From SAR86 cluster bacterium AG-422-O05 (GTDB taxonomy: Bacteria > Pseudomonadota > Gammaproteobacteria > Magnimaribacterales > D2472), in contig QCMW01000001.1 of assembly GCA_003213495.1 (NCBI GenBank), forward strand, positions 248,001 through 312,000: 64,000 bases of DNA, given 5' to 3'. The position numbers and the translations under genes were made by a program. The notes beneath the pieces are model-generated. The model was not told the origin of the DNA, searched no databases, and was given only the letters and a program-made list of their open reading frames with translations. How positions within the stretch are numbered: the stretch's first letter is position 1; each line of letters starts with the position of its first letter. Of the stretch, positions 43,332-53,122 are shown piece by piece.

Positions 43332-45224
43332 CTAGATCCTTACAAGTGAACCCTTTTTTTCTAGCCATTCTTTTCTTGCTGGAGCATTCTTTTTTGATAA
43401 AAGTAAGTCCATCATCGCATTAGCATTGTCTGTTGAAGAAATAGATAGTCTGACTAATTGTCTTGTTTCTGGATCCATAACAGTTTCTCGTAATTGAGAT
43501 GGATTCATTTCTCCTAAGCCCTTGAACCTTTGAATGTTTATTTTTGGTTTACCTCTTTTACTTTTAAAGTCAATTACTATTCGTTCCTTTTGTTTTTCAT
43601 CCAGAGCATATAAAACATCTTTACCACAATCAATTCTATACAATGGAGGCATAGCAATATAAATGCGTCCATCATTAACTAAAGGTTTAAAATGTCTTAA
43701 AAATAAAGCACATAATAATGTTGCTATGTGAAGCCCATCAGAGTCTGCATCCGCTAATATGCATATCTTTCCATATCTCAATGACGAAATATCAGAATTT
43801 CCTGGCGTAACACCAATTGCAGTTGCAAGATTTTTTATCTCTTGAGATTTAATAATCTCATCACTTTCTAAGTCCCATGTATTTAAAATTTTACCTCTCA
43901 AGGGCATTATTGCTTGAAAAGATCTTTCTCTTGCTTGCTTTGCAGAACCACCAGCAGAGTCTCCTTCAACGAGAAATAATTCAGTCTTATTCAAATCTTC
44001 ACTGTTACAATCTGAAAGCTTGCCAGGAAGAGCTGGACCTTTAAAAGTTTTCTTTCTTTCAACTGTATTTACAGCTTTAGCTCTAGCTTGAGCAGAAATA
44101 ATTGCTAATTCTGCAATCTTCTCTCCTTCTTCAGTATGCTTGTTAAACCATATACTTAGCACATCTTTTGTTGAGCTGCTTACAAACGACATATGTTCTT
44201 TTGAATCTAATCTTTCTTTAGTTTGTCCTGCAAACTGAGGATTCTGCATTTTTGAGGAAATGACAAAAATTGCATTATTAATTACATCTTCCGCATTAAG
44301 TTTTAGGCCTTTTGGTAGAAGCTTCCTTATTTCACAAAATTCTTTCATAGAATCTAATAAACCAGATTTAAATCCATTTAAATGCGATCCACCTTGGGAA
44401 GTTGGTATTAAATTCACATAGGTTTCATCTAATTTACTTTTTGATGGTTTGTCAGACCAATTTATTACAAATTCTACTTCATGCTCTTTGGATTTCTTTG
44501 AAGTTAATATCGATTCATCTAATAATAAATTTGTTTCACTTGAAGTTTCCTCAAGATAGCTTTTAAGCCCATCCTCAAAAAACCATTTAATTTTTTCCTT
44601 TTTTTTCTCATCAAAGAAATCAATTGTTAGCCCAGGACATAAGACTGCTTTTGCTTTTAAAAGATGTTTCAGCTGTTTATTATTAATTTCTATCGTCTCA
44701 AAATATTTAGCATTTGGTTTAAATTGAATCTTAGTACCAGTATTTCTTGGACCAACATCACCTGTAATCTTCAAATCACTTTTTTTATTTCCATCATTAA
44801 AATGCATCTCGTGTTCTTTAGAATCTCTCTTTATGTTTACCTGAAGACTCTCAGATAATGCATTGACTACCGAAACACCTACTCCATGAAGACCGCCTGA
44901 AAAACTGTACTCTTCACCTGAAAATTTTGCACCTGCGTGAAGCTTGCAAAGTATTAATTCAACTCCAGTTAGTTTATGTTCTGGGTGTATATCTACAGGC
45001 ATGCCTCTTCCATCGTCAGAGACTTCAATGACACCATTTTTATGGAGTTTAATTTTAATATTAGAGCAATATCCAGCTATTGCTTCATCAACTGAATTAT
45101 CTAAAACCTCTTGTATCAAATGATTTGGACAAGATGTGTCTGTATACATTCCTGGTCTTTTTCTAACAGGATCTAAGCCAGAAAGTACTTCTATTGCTTT
45201 TGAGTCGTATGTATTCTTGGCCAA
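43332..45224 (-). CDS. parE: DNA topoisomerase IV subunit B
   Basis: ATPase subunit of topoisomerase IV; 630 aa, standard for ParE. The N-terminal GHKL fold shows [13 protein letters not shown] (39-51) and [17 protein letters not shown]. The TOPRIM domain shows [20 protein letters not shown] (near 418-437) and [10 protein letters not shown]. It is assigned ParE rather than GyrB from this length and the immediate parC neighbour. The 207-bp gap upstream separates it from the divergent TolC-type gene. Confidence 0.96.
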   Translation of the reverse strand: MAKNTYDSKAIEVLSGLDPVRKRPGMYTDTSCPNHLIQEVLDNSVDEAIAGYCSNIKIKLHKNGVIEVSDDGRGMPVDIHPEHKLTGVELILCKLHAGAKFSGEEYSFSGGLHGVGVSVVNALSESLQVNIKRDSKEHEMHFNDGNKKSDLKITGDVGPRNTGTKIQFKPNAKYFETIEINNKQLKHLLKAKAVLCPGLTIDFFDEKKKEKIKWFFEDGLKSYLEETSSETNLLLDESILTSKKSKEHEVEFVINWSDKPSKSKLDETYVNLIPTSQGGSHLNGFKSGLLDSMKEFCEIRKLLPKGLKLNAEDVINNAIFVISSKMQNPQFAGQTKERLDSKEHMSFVSSSTKDVLSIWFNKHTEEGEKIAELAIISAQARAKAVNTVERKKTFKGPALPGKLSDCNSEDLNKTELFLVEGDSAGGSAKQARERSFQAIMPLRGKILNTWDLESDEIIKSQEIKNLATAIGVTPGNSDISSLRYGKICILADADSDGLHIATLLCALFLRHFKPLVNDGRIYIAMPPLYRIDCGKDVLYALDEKQKERIVIDFKSKRGKPKINIQRFKGLGEMNPSQLRETVMDPETRQLVRLSISSTDNANAMMDLLLSKKNAPARKEWLEKKGSLVRI

Positions 45225-45387
45225 GTTAATATGCCTTATGAGTTAATTGATAAAAAATTTTTTGTACAAAATTTATCATTAAAGTTATTTTTTTGATATT
45301 TTACTCTAATAGAAAGAAAAAAATGTTTTTTTTGGACTATTAAATTGTCATTTAGTCATATAATCGTAAATTATTTGCATATATTTT

Positions 45388-45411
45388 TATAATGTTTACA
45401 CTGCATACATT
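45388..45411 (+). promoter_or_regulatory. TolC-type gene promoter with the tetR operator
   Basis: Bases 45391-45411 are the exact 21-bp reverse complement of operator O1 at 12387-12407 (core GTTTACACTGCATAC). A consensus -10 TATAAT occupies 45388-45393 and overlaps it, so repressor binding would occlude RNA polymerase. No good -35 is visible at 17 bp. The first codon of the TolC-type gene is 20 bp downstream. The rest of the 45225-45431 gap is AT-rich, with an imperfect inverted repeat near 45247-45281. Confidence 0.85.
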
Positions 45412-45431
45412 TAATAAGTTAAAATATAATT

Positions 45432-46766
45432 ATGAGCGCTAGTTTTTTTAAGAAATTTACTCTGATTTTGTTTTCGTGTTCATGGTTACATGCTGAGAAC
45501 ATTCTTGAAATATATAACGAAGCTTTAGAAAACGATCCAACATATAGAGCGGCAGAATATTCTTACTTAGCTGACAAACAAATAGTTGTTCAAGGAAGGG
45601 CTGCTCTCATGCCAAGTATAACCTTAAGTGGTTCTACAAATTGGAATGAATACTATCAGAACGATGTTCTTCAACAAGAATATAATTCATTTTCAAAATC
45701 TGCCAGAGTATCTCAACCCTTGTTCAGGCTAGATACTTGGTTTAATTTTAAAAGATCAAAATCCTTAACCAATGCTGCAGAAGCTGACTTCGCATATCAA
45801 CAGCAAAATCTTTTGTTAAGGACAGCTGAACTATATTTTGGTGTATTAAGAGCAATAGATAACCTCAATGCATCTATTTCTGAAGAAAAAGCTATCCAAA
45901 AACAATTAGATCAAGCCCAACAAAGATATGACGTAGGTCTTTCTGCAATAACAGGAGTTCAAGAAGCACAACTTCAATATGATTTAAGCAAAGCTGCAAG
46001 AATCAATAATGAAGGTAATCTTTTTTCTGCAAGAGAAGCCCTAAATGCATTAATAGGAAGAGAGGTATTTTCGCTCACTGCACTTGGAGATAATTTAAAT
46101 ATTTCGGAACCTTTTCCTAATTCAAAAGAAGAATGGGTTAAAACAGCACTAGAAAATAATTATCAATTGAAAGCAGCATACCTAAGAAGAGATGCTGCAA
46201 AAAGTAATGCAAGAAGTGCTGCTTCAAACCATTTACCAAAGATTGATATTGTTGGATCTGCGTCGGAATCAGAAACAAATCAATTTAATTACGAAGGTTT
46301 TGAGATTAATGGTCAAGGCATACCTGTGCCTGCAGTTACGGGTAGGAGAAATTATGCAATACAAATGAGTGTTCCAATATTTCAAGGTGGTGCTGTAAGC
46401 TCCAGGAGAAAGCAAGCATATTCTCAATACAATGAAGCTGATGAAAATACTTTATTCACTGAAAGAAGAGTGATTCAAGAAATAAGATCTCAGTTCTCGA
46501 ATGTTGTTACTTTGGTAGCAAATGTTAATGCTCAAGAGCAAGCTGTTATTTCAGCAACTAGTGCATTGGAAGCTACACAAGTCGGTTATCAAGTGGGTAC
46601 AAGAAATGTGGTTGACCTATTGCAAGCTGAAAAAACTCTTTATAGTGCTGAAAGAAATCTTGCTAATGCAAAATATGACTATATTCTAGCCAATCTAAGA
46701 CTTGCACTGGCTGCGGGCACTATAAGTCCGAGCAACATAGTTGAAATCAATAATATTCTTAATTAA
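45432..46766 (+). CDS. tolC: TolC-family outer-membrane efflux channel
   Basis: Outer-membrane exit duct for tripartite pumps; 444 aa with a signal peptide (cleavage near residue 21, LHAENILEIYNEAL). It has two internally repeated halves of long helices and short strands: PTYRAAEYSYLADKQIV, AELYFGVLRAIDNL, then the second-half VSVPIFQGG-like MSVPIFQGGAVSSRRKQA and VGTRNVVDLLQAEKTLYSA. The family is clear. Pairing with the pump at 8.3-12.4 kb rests on the shared operator. mutM follows 3 bp downstream. Confidence 0.95.
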   Translation: MSASFFKKFTLILFSCSWLHAENILEIYNEALENDPTYRAAEYSYLADKQIVVQGRAALMPSITLSGSTNWNEYYQNDVLQQEYNSFSKSARVSQPLFRLDTWFNFKRSKSLTNAAEADFAYQQQNLLLRTAELYFGVLRAIDNLNASISEEKAIQKQLDQAQQRYDVGLSAITGVQEAQLQYDLSKAARINNEGNLFSAREALNALIGREVFSLTALGDNLNISEPFPNSKEEWVKTALENNYQLKAAYLRRDAAKSNARSAASNHLPKIDIVGSASESETNQFNYEGFEINGQGIPVPAVTGRRNYAIQMSVPIFQGGAVSSRRKQAYSQYNEADENTLFTERRVIQEIRSQFSNVVTLVANVNAQEQAVISATSALEATQVGYQVGTRNVVDLLQAEKTLYSAERNLANAKYDYILANLRLALAAGTISPSNIVEINNILN

Positions 46767-46769
46767 ATC

Positions 46770-48067
<1,298 letters not shown>

Positions 48068-48162
48068 TCATACTAAACATTTGTAGGTAATCAAAATTAT
48101 TTAAATTTAAATATTAAGTTAAATTTGATAGATTTTTAAGATTTTTGTATGATAAAGGCTTG

Positions 48163-48210
48163 TATATTACGGGGGGGAGTAATTTTACTCCTACTTACTT
48201 ATATAAGGAG
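48163..48210 (+). promoter_or_regulatory. proteorhodopsin promoter and structured 5' leader
   Basis: A -10-like TATATT (48163-48168) precedes seven G residues (48171-48177), where transcription would start; no clear -35 is seen. The inferred mRNA 5' end folds at once into a hairpin, GGAGTA (48176-48181), loop AATT, TACTCC (48186-48191). The ribosome site AAGGAG is at 48205-48210, six bases before ATG. ACTCCT (48187-48192), the 3' arm, is also complementary to AGGAGT (48206-48211). The two pairings are mutually exclusive, one leaving and one hiding the ribosome site. Confidence 0.6.
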
Positions 48211-48216
48211 TTATAT

Positions 48217-48945
48217 ATGAAACTTTTATTAACTATGGTTGGTGCTTTAGCACTGCCTGTTTTTGCAGCCGATCTTGATGTAAATGACATGACTGGCATA
48301 TCATTCTGGCTGGTAACAGCTGCAATGTTAGCGTCGACTGTTTTCTTCTTAGTAGAAAGAGACAGAGTTCATGGTAAATGGAAAACATCATTATCAGTTG
48401 CTGCCTTAGTTACTGGTATTGCTTTCTGGCATTACCTATACATGAGAGGCGTTTGGGTTGAAACACAAACATCACCTACTGTATATAGATATATTGACTG
48501 GTTAATAACTGTGCCACTTCAAATTATTGAGTTCTACTTGATACTTAAAGTGTGTACAAATGTTGGCTCAGGTCTATTCTGGAAACTACTTGGTGCATCA
48601 TTAGTGATGTTAGTAGGTGGTTTCATGGGTGAAACTGGATTTGATCCAGTGATTTGTGGTGTTATAGCAACACTAGCTTGGTTGTACATTATCTATGAAA
48701 TATTTTCTGGTGAAGCTGGAAAACTTAATGCTTCAAGTGGAAATGCTGCAGCTCAAAGCGCATTTGGAACAATTAGATTAATTGTTACAGTTGGTTGGGC
48801 TATTTATCCAATTGGATATTGGCTAGCTACTGGTCCAGGAGCTGATATGGCTAATGCTAACTTGATCTATAACCTTGCTGATTTCCTAAACAAAATCGCA
48901 TTTGGTTTAGCTATTTATGTAGCAGCGGTCAGCGACTCAGAATAA
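48217..48945 (+). CDS. proteorhodopsin, blue-absorbing type
   Basis: Light-driven proton pump of the inner membrane with retinal as chromophore; 242 aa. The start at 48217 follows a strong AAGGAG site and gives the signal peptide MKLLLTMVGALALPVFAA; upstream in-frame ATG 48145 adds an untypical tail. Key residues (local numbers; about 3 below the standard ones): proton acceptor Asp94 with His72, proton donor Glu105, retinal Lys226 in ADFLNKIAFG. Gln102, the spectral-tuning site (105 in standard numbering), predicts blue absorption, as in open-ocean variants; green types have Leu or Met. No carotenoid or retinal synthesis genes are nearby. Confidence 0.98.
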   Translation: MKLLLTMVGALALPVFAADLDVNDMTGISFWLVTAAMLASTVFFLVERDRVHGKWKTSLSVAALVTGIAFWHYLYMRGVWVETQTSPTVYRYIDWLITVPLQIIEFYLILKVCTNVGSGLFWKLLGASLVMLVGGFMGETGFDPVICGVIATLAWLYIIYEIFSGEAGKLNASSGNAAAQSAFGTIRLIVTVGWAIYPIGYWLATGPGADMANANLIYNLADFLNKIAFGLAIYVAAVSDSE

Positions 48946-48960
48946 ATTTTATTTATTCAG

Positions 48961-48988
48961 AAAACCCAGCCTTGTGCTGGGTTTTTTT
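48961..48988 (+). terminator. intrinsic terminator after proteorhodopsin
   Basis: A perfect 9-bp stem AAACCCAGC / GCTGGGTTT with a 5-base loop is followed by a T run through 48988. It lies 16 bp past the proteorhodopsin stop and touches the end of the convergent SDR gene. It is one of very few strong intrinsic terminators in this window, which fits a highly expressed single-gene transcript. Confidence 0.92.
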
Positions 48989-49706
48989 ATGGCTGAATTT
49001 CTTCTCCATCCCAGGAGAAAATTTTACCGGAATCTTCTATCTTTAAAGAATTGATTACTTCTAACATTTTTTCAGAACTATATTCCGGTGTAAAAAGATT
49101 CTCAGGCTTTACATTTTTTTCAAAGGGCTTGCTAAGATAACTTTTAACTGTGCCTGGTTGAAGGCCAACAAAAATAGCATTTTGATTTGATCTTTTAACT
49201 TCAATACTAAAATTTTTTATTATTTGATTAAGAGCAGTTTTACTTGCTCTATATGAATACCAACCGCCTAAAACATTATCAGATATACTCCCCACTCTGG
49301 CACTGAGGAAAGCAAATACACTTTTTTCTCTATTTAGAAGCGGGATAAAATATTTACCTAATAATGTTGGGCCAAAAGTATTTACCATAAAAACTTTTTT
49401 TAATTTATCAATGCTAATATCTTTGATGCTTTTTTCAGGGAAAATATTATCATCATTGTGCAATATTCCTGTTGCTACAAAAATTAAATCAAATCTAGTA
49501 TTTTCGGGTAATTCTTCAATAGCTTTTTTTATAGAGTCCTCATCTTCTATATCGATAGAAATATTTATCTCATTATCAGAATCTTTATCAATATTATTTC
49601 TTGCAAACTTATATATTTTTTCTATTGATTGATCTAACAGCAAGCATTTACAAAATGCACTTCCTATAGCACCAGAAGAACCAATAATGGCAACAGTTTT
49701 TTTCAT
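48987..49706 (-). CDS. short-chain dehydrogenase/reductase
   Basis: NAD(P)-dependent oxidoreductase of 239 aa with a Rossmann fold. The glycine-rich IIGSSGAIGSAF is at residues 7-18, FVATGILHN replaces the NAG motif, and the catalytic YRASK sits in WYSYRASKTALNQI (near 150). It resembles the CsgA-like (C-factor) SDR subgroup. Its start lies 4 bp from the symporter gene, so it is probably co-transcribed with it. Substrate unknown. Confidence 0.88.
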   Translation of the reverse strand: MKKTVAIIGSSGAIGSAFCKCLLLDQSIEKIYKFARNNIDKDSDNEINISIDIEDEDSIKKAIEELPENTRFDLIFVATGILHNDDNIFPEKSIKDISIDKLKKVFMVNTFGPTLLGKYFIPLLNREKSVFAFLSARVGSISDNVLGGWYSYRASKTALNQIIKNFSIEVKRSNQNAIFVGLQPGTVKSYLSKPFEKNVKPENLFTPEYSSEKMLEVINSLKIEDSGKIFSWDGEEIQP

Positions 49707-49710
49707 ATTT

Positions 49711-51459
49711 TTAAGGTTTTCTTATATTATCTATCATCTGATAGATTTCGTTAGGTGGTTTACTATAAAAATTTGAAACAATTAATGCAATAGTAAAGTT
49801 AATTATCATTCCTAAAAATCCAAATCCTTCGGGAGATATTCCAAATAACCAATTATTTGAGTTATTTAAATCTGGACTAATAAATTTAAAGTAAATTATG
49901 TAGCTTGATGTTGAAATTAATCCTGAAAGCATGCCTGCTATTGCACCCTGTTTATTTAATCTTTTATAAAAAATTCCCATAAATAAAACTGGAAAGATAG
50001 TTGAAGCAGCTAAACCAAAAGCAAATGCTACAACCTGAGCAACAAATCCTGGAGGATATATTCCAAAGAGACCAGCAATAAAAATTGCAATTGCCGCAGA
50101 ACATCTTGCAAAAAATAATTCTTGTTTTTCAGTTATTTTTGGCATGACCATTTTTTTTAATAAGTCATGTGAAATTGAAGCTGAAATCACAAGTAACAAA
50201 CCTGCAGCAGTAGATAGCGCTGCTGCTAGGGCTCCAGCCGCAACAAGAGCAATGACCCAATTTGGTAATTTTGCAATCTCTGGATTTGCTAAAACCATAA
50301 TATCGTTGTCGATATAAACTTCATTTAAATTTGAGCTATCTATATCATTTAAAACAACTCTCTCATTATACTTACCTCTTTCATTCGTATATTTTGGTTT
50401 AACTCCTTTAAGAGCATTACCAGGATAATAATCTATCACTCCATCTTCATTTTTGTCCTTCCAGGCAATTAGACCAATGTCCTCCCAATTTTTAAACCAA
50501 TTTGGCGCAGATTCGTATTCAACTTCTTGAACTGAATCAATAAAATTCATCTTTGCAAAAGCACTTACCGCAGGAGCAGTAGTATATAAAAGGGCAATAA
50601 ATATAAGTGCATATCCAGCAGACTTCCTTGCGTCACTTACTTTAGGAACAGTAAAAAATCTTACAATTACATGAGGTAATCCGGCTGTCCCAAACATCAA
50701 TGCAGCAGTTATAAAGAATATATCAATGTTAGTTTTTGAGTTTTCAGTATAAGCAGTAAAACCAAGTTCTTCAGAGATCTGATCAAGCCTATCAAGAAGA
50801 TAAGTTGATGTACCTGATATCTGATCACCAAAACCTAGTTGCGGAATAGGATTATTTGTAACTAGAATCGATATAAAAATTGCTGGAACTAAATATGCAA
50901 AAATTAGTACGCAGTATTGAGCAACTTGAGTATAAGTAATACCCTTCATGCCACCTAAAACTGCATAAAAAAATACAATTAGCATTCCAATGACAACCCC
51001 CACATTGATATCAACTTCTAAAAATCTTGAAAATACAATTCCTACTCCACGCATTTGACCAGCGACATAAGTGAATGAGATAAAAATCAAACAAATAATA
51101 GCAACCAATCTTGCAGCTTTAGAATAATATCGAGTTCCAATAAAATCAGGTACGGTATATTTTCCAAATTTTCTTAAATATGGTGCTAGTAATAGAGCTA
51201 AAAGAACATATCCACCTGTCCACCCCATTAAGTAAACTGAGCCATCCTTTCCAAGAAATGCTATCAAACCAGCCATGGATATGAATGAAGCAGCAGACAT
51301 CCAGTCAGCAGCAGTTGCCATACCGTTAGCTACTGGATTTACTTCTTTGCCAGCAATATAAAAATCATTTGTAGATCTTGCTCTTGACCATATTGCTATA
51401 GCAATATAAATAGCAAATGAGAGTCCTACAAAGAGGTATGTTAAAGCTTGTAAACTCAA
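49711..51459 (-). CDS. sodium/solute symporter, VC_2705-like
   Basis: Sodium-driven SSS-family transporter of 582 aa with about 13 membrane helices, related to acetate permease ActP. The N-terminal AGKEVNPVANGMATAADWMSA and FGTAGLPHVIVRFFTV are diagnostic. A roughly 80-residue loop between helices (about 310-390) carries DKNEDGVID, an EF-hand-like calcium loop (near residue 333). It overlaps the small DUF4212 gene by 4 bp, its usual companion. A short carboxylate such as acetate is the likely substrate. Na+-coupled uptake would be supported by an ion gradient maintained by light. Confidence 0.92.
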   Translation of the reverse strand: MSLQALTYLFVGLSFAIYIAIAIWSRARSTNDFYIAGKEVNPVANGMATAADWMSAASFISMAGLIAFLGKDGSVYLMGWTGGYVLLALLLAPYLRKFGKYTVPDFIGTRYYSKAARLVAIICLIFISFTYVAGQMRGVGIVFSRFLEVDINVGVVIGMLIVFFYAVLGGMKGITYTQVAQYCVLIFAYLVPAIFISILVTNNPIPQLGFGDQISGTSTYLLDRLDQISEELGFTAYTENSKTNIDIFFITAALMFGTAGLPHVIVRFFTVPKVSDARKSAGYALIFIALLYTTAPAVSAFAKMNFIDSVQEVEYESAPNWFKNWEDIGLIAWKDKNEDGVIDYYPGNALKGVKPKYTNERGKYNERVVLNDIDSSNLNEVYIDNDIMVLANPEIAKLPNWVIALVAAGALAAALSTAAGLLLVISASISHDLLKKMVMPKITEKQELFFARCSAAIAIFIAGLFGIYPPGFVAQVVAFAFGLAASTIFPVLFMGIFYKRLNKQGAIAGMLSGLISTSSYIIYFKFISPDLNNSNNWLFGISPEGFGFLGMIINFTIALIVSNFYSKPPNEIYQMIDNIRKP

Positions 51460-51722
51460 TCCTTATCCTTATCTTTTTCTTGATGATCAGAATAGAATTT
51501 TTTATCAAGTTTATTCATAAGAAAAATATAGATAAAAATTATTATTACGAAAAAATAAATGCTGCCCTGCTGAGCAAACCAAAAACCTAACTTAAATCCT
51601 CCAAATTTTATTTGATCTAGATTTTCTGACCAAATTATTCCAAATCCAAAAGAAACTAAAAACCAAATAGAAAGAAGTATAAAAAGTATTAATAAATTTA
51701 ATTGCCAATAAGTCATCTTCAT
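51456..51722 (-). CDS. DUF4212 membrane protein, symporter companion
   Basis: An 88-residue protein with two membrane helices (about 8-32 and 48-70). WFLVSFGFGIIW and FKLGFWFAQQGSIYFFV are the typical DUF4212 blocks. It is encoded directly upstream of, and overlapping by ATGA with, the SSS transporter, the standard pairing in marine and other proteobacteria, where it is presumed to be a small subunit of the transporter. Confidence 0.93.
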   Translation of the reverse strand: MKMTYWQLNLLILFILLSIWFLVSFGFGIIWSENLDQIKFGGFKLGFWFAQQGSIYFFVIIIFIYIFLMNKLDKKFYSDHQEKDKDKD

Positions 51723-51750
51723 TAAATAATTATAATTGTTTGATAGCTAA

Positions 51751-51792
51751 TTAAAAAAGAGCGCGACAAGATTTTATTCTTGCCGAACTCTT
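51751..51792 (-). terminator. intrinsic terminator after formate dehydrogenase
   Basis: On the minus strand, arms AAGAGTTCGGCAAGA and TCTTGTCGCGCTCTT pair around an ATAAAA loop with a small internal bulge (51757-51792). They are followed by TTTTTT (51753-51758). It lies about 14 bp beyond the fdh stop and separates it from the downstream symporter operon. Confidence 0.8.
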
Positions 51793-51805
51793 ATAGTTGA
51801 TTAAA

Positions 51806-53002
51806 TTATTTCTGATATTTTGCTGCTTCTTCAGACCCGTCTGTAGCTGTGCCTTTAGTGTATGAATGAGCTCCCATACCAGCTAAATCACCATTTTGAA
51901 CAATTAAATAAGGTTCTCTTATAGGTTTGCCTTCAAAGAAACATTCTAGAATTTCTCTTACACCGGCTGCATATCTTGCTTGAGCTGAAAGAGATGTTCC
52001 AGAGGTGTGTGGAGTCATTCCATGATGAGGCATTGTTCTCCAAACATGATCATTTGGTGCAGGTTGTGGGAACCAAACGTCACCAGCATACCCACTAAGT
52101 TGTCCAGATTCTAAAGCTCTTGCAATAGCATCTTTATCACATATTTTTCCCCTAGCGGTATTGACAATATAAGCTCCACGCTTCATTTTTCCAATCATTT
52201 CGTCATCAAATAGATGTTCGGTTTTAGGATGTAAAGGACAATTTATTGTAACGACATCGCACACTGATACTAAAGATTCAACTGAGTCATGATATGTAAG
52301 ATTCAGTTCCTCTTCGACTTCGTCAGGCAATTTATGAATATCAAAATAATGAAGATGAACATCAAATGGTTTCATTTTTCTAAGTGCATCTAAACCAATT
52401 CTACCTGCTGCAACTGTTCCAACATGCATACCTTCTACATCATATGATCGTTGAACTGCATCAGCTATATTCCATCCACCCTCTTTAACAATTCTATGTT
52501 GGTTGTGATAATCTCGAACTAGGGAAAGAATCATCATTACAATATGCTCAGCAACAGATCTTGAATTGCAATAAGTTACTTCAACAACATCCACGTTATT
52601 GTCCATTGCTGCCTGTAAGTCTACGTGGTCTGATCCAATACCGGCTGTAATAGCCATCTTTAAATTTGGAGCTGATTCCATTTTTTCTCTCGTAAGGTAA
52701 TATGGAAAAAATGGCTGAGAGATAACAATATCTGCATCAACTAATTCTTTATTTGCAACACAACCGTCACCATCTTTATCTGAAGTTACAACTAATGTAT
52801 GTCCAGCTTCCTCTAAAAATTTTCGTAATCCAAGTTCTCCCGAAACACATCCAAGTAATTCACCTGGCTTAAAATCAACTGCGCTTGGCGAAGGCAAAGA
52901 CATGCCATCAGGATATTTATTTAATTTTGGTAGATCGTCCCTTGCATAACTTTCAGGCATCCCTGTTATAGGATCATCGTATAAAACACATAGAATTTTC
53001 AT
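51806..53002 (-). CDS. fdh: NAD-dependent formate dehydrogenase
   Basis: Soluble, metal-free enzyme of the D-2-hydroxyacid dehydrogenase superfamily that oxidises formate to CO2 with NAD+. The 398 residues align throughout with the Pseudomonas sp. 101 enzyme by recall. GTVAAGRIG (near 195) is the dinucleotide fold, and Asp near 218 in YFDIHKLP favours NAD over NADP. Arg near 281 (NTARGKICD) and His near 330 (MTPHTSGTSLSAQARYAAG) are catalytic. A strong GGGGAG ribosome site and its own terminator suggest a highly expressed single gene. It would supply NADH from one-carbon compounds. Confidence 0.97.
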   Translation of the reverse strand: MKILCVLYDDPITGMPESYARDDLPKLNKYPDGMSLPSPSAVDFKPGELLGCVSGELGLRKFLEEAGHTLVVTSDKDGDGCVANKELVDADIVISQPFFPYYLTREKMESAPNLKMAITAGIGSDHVDLQAAMDNNVDVVEVTYCNSRSVAEHIVMMILSLVRDYHNQHRIVKEGGWNIADAVQRSYDVEGMHVGTVAAGRIGLDALRKMKPFDVHLHYFDIHKLPDEVEEELNLTYHDSVESLVSVCDVVTINCPLHPKTEHLFDDEMIGKMKRGAYIVNTARGKICDKDAIARALESGQLSGYAGDVWFPQPAPNDHVWRTMPHHGMTPHTSGTSLSAQARYAAGVREILECFFEGKPIREPYLIVQNGDLAGMGAHSYTKGTATDGSEEAAKYQK

Positions 53003-53122
53003 TTATTACTCCCCATTAAAATAATCTAAATGACAATATTAAATGAATATTTTTGAAAAAACATCTAAATTAATATAAAAAGATAGTTAACAAGTTTTAA
53101 TCTTAAATAGGAGGGTATTAAT

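Noticed and set aside
45247-45281. Imperfect inverted repeat as a parE terminator or operator
   Set aside because: It is upstream of parE and tolC, composed almost only of A and T, and has bulges; such pairs arise readily in this base composition.
48145-48216. An upstream start for proteorhodopsin adding 24 residues
   Set aside because: It precedes or overlaps the predicted -10 box and ribosome site; the internal ATG has AAGGAG and begins a typical signal peptide.
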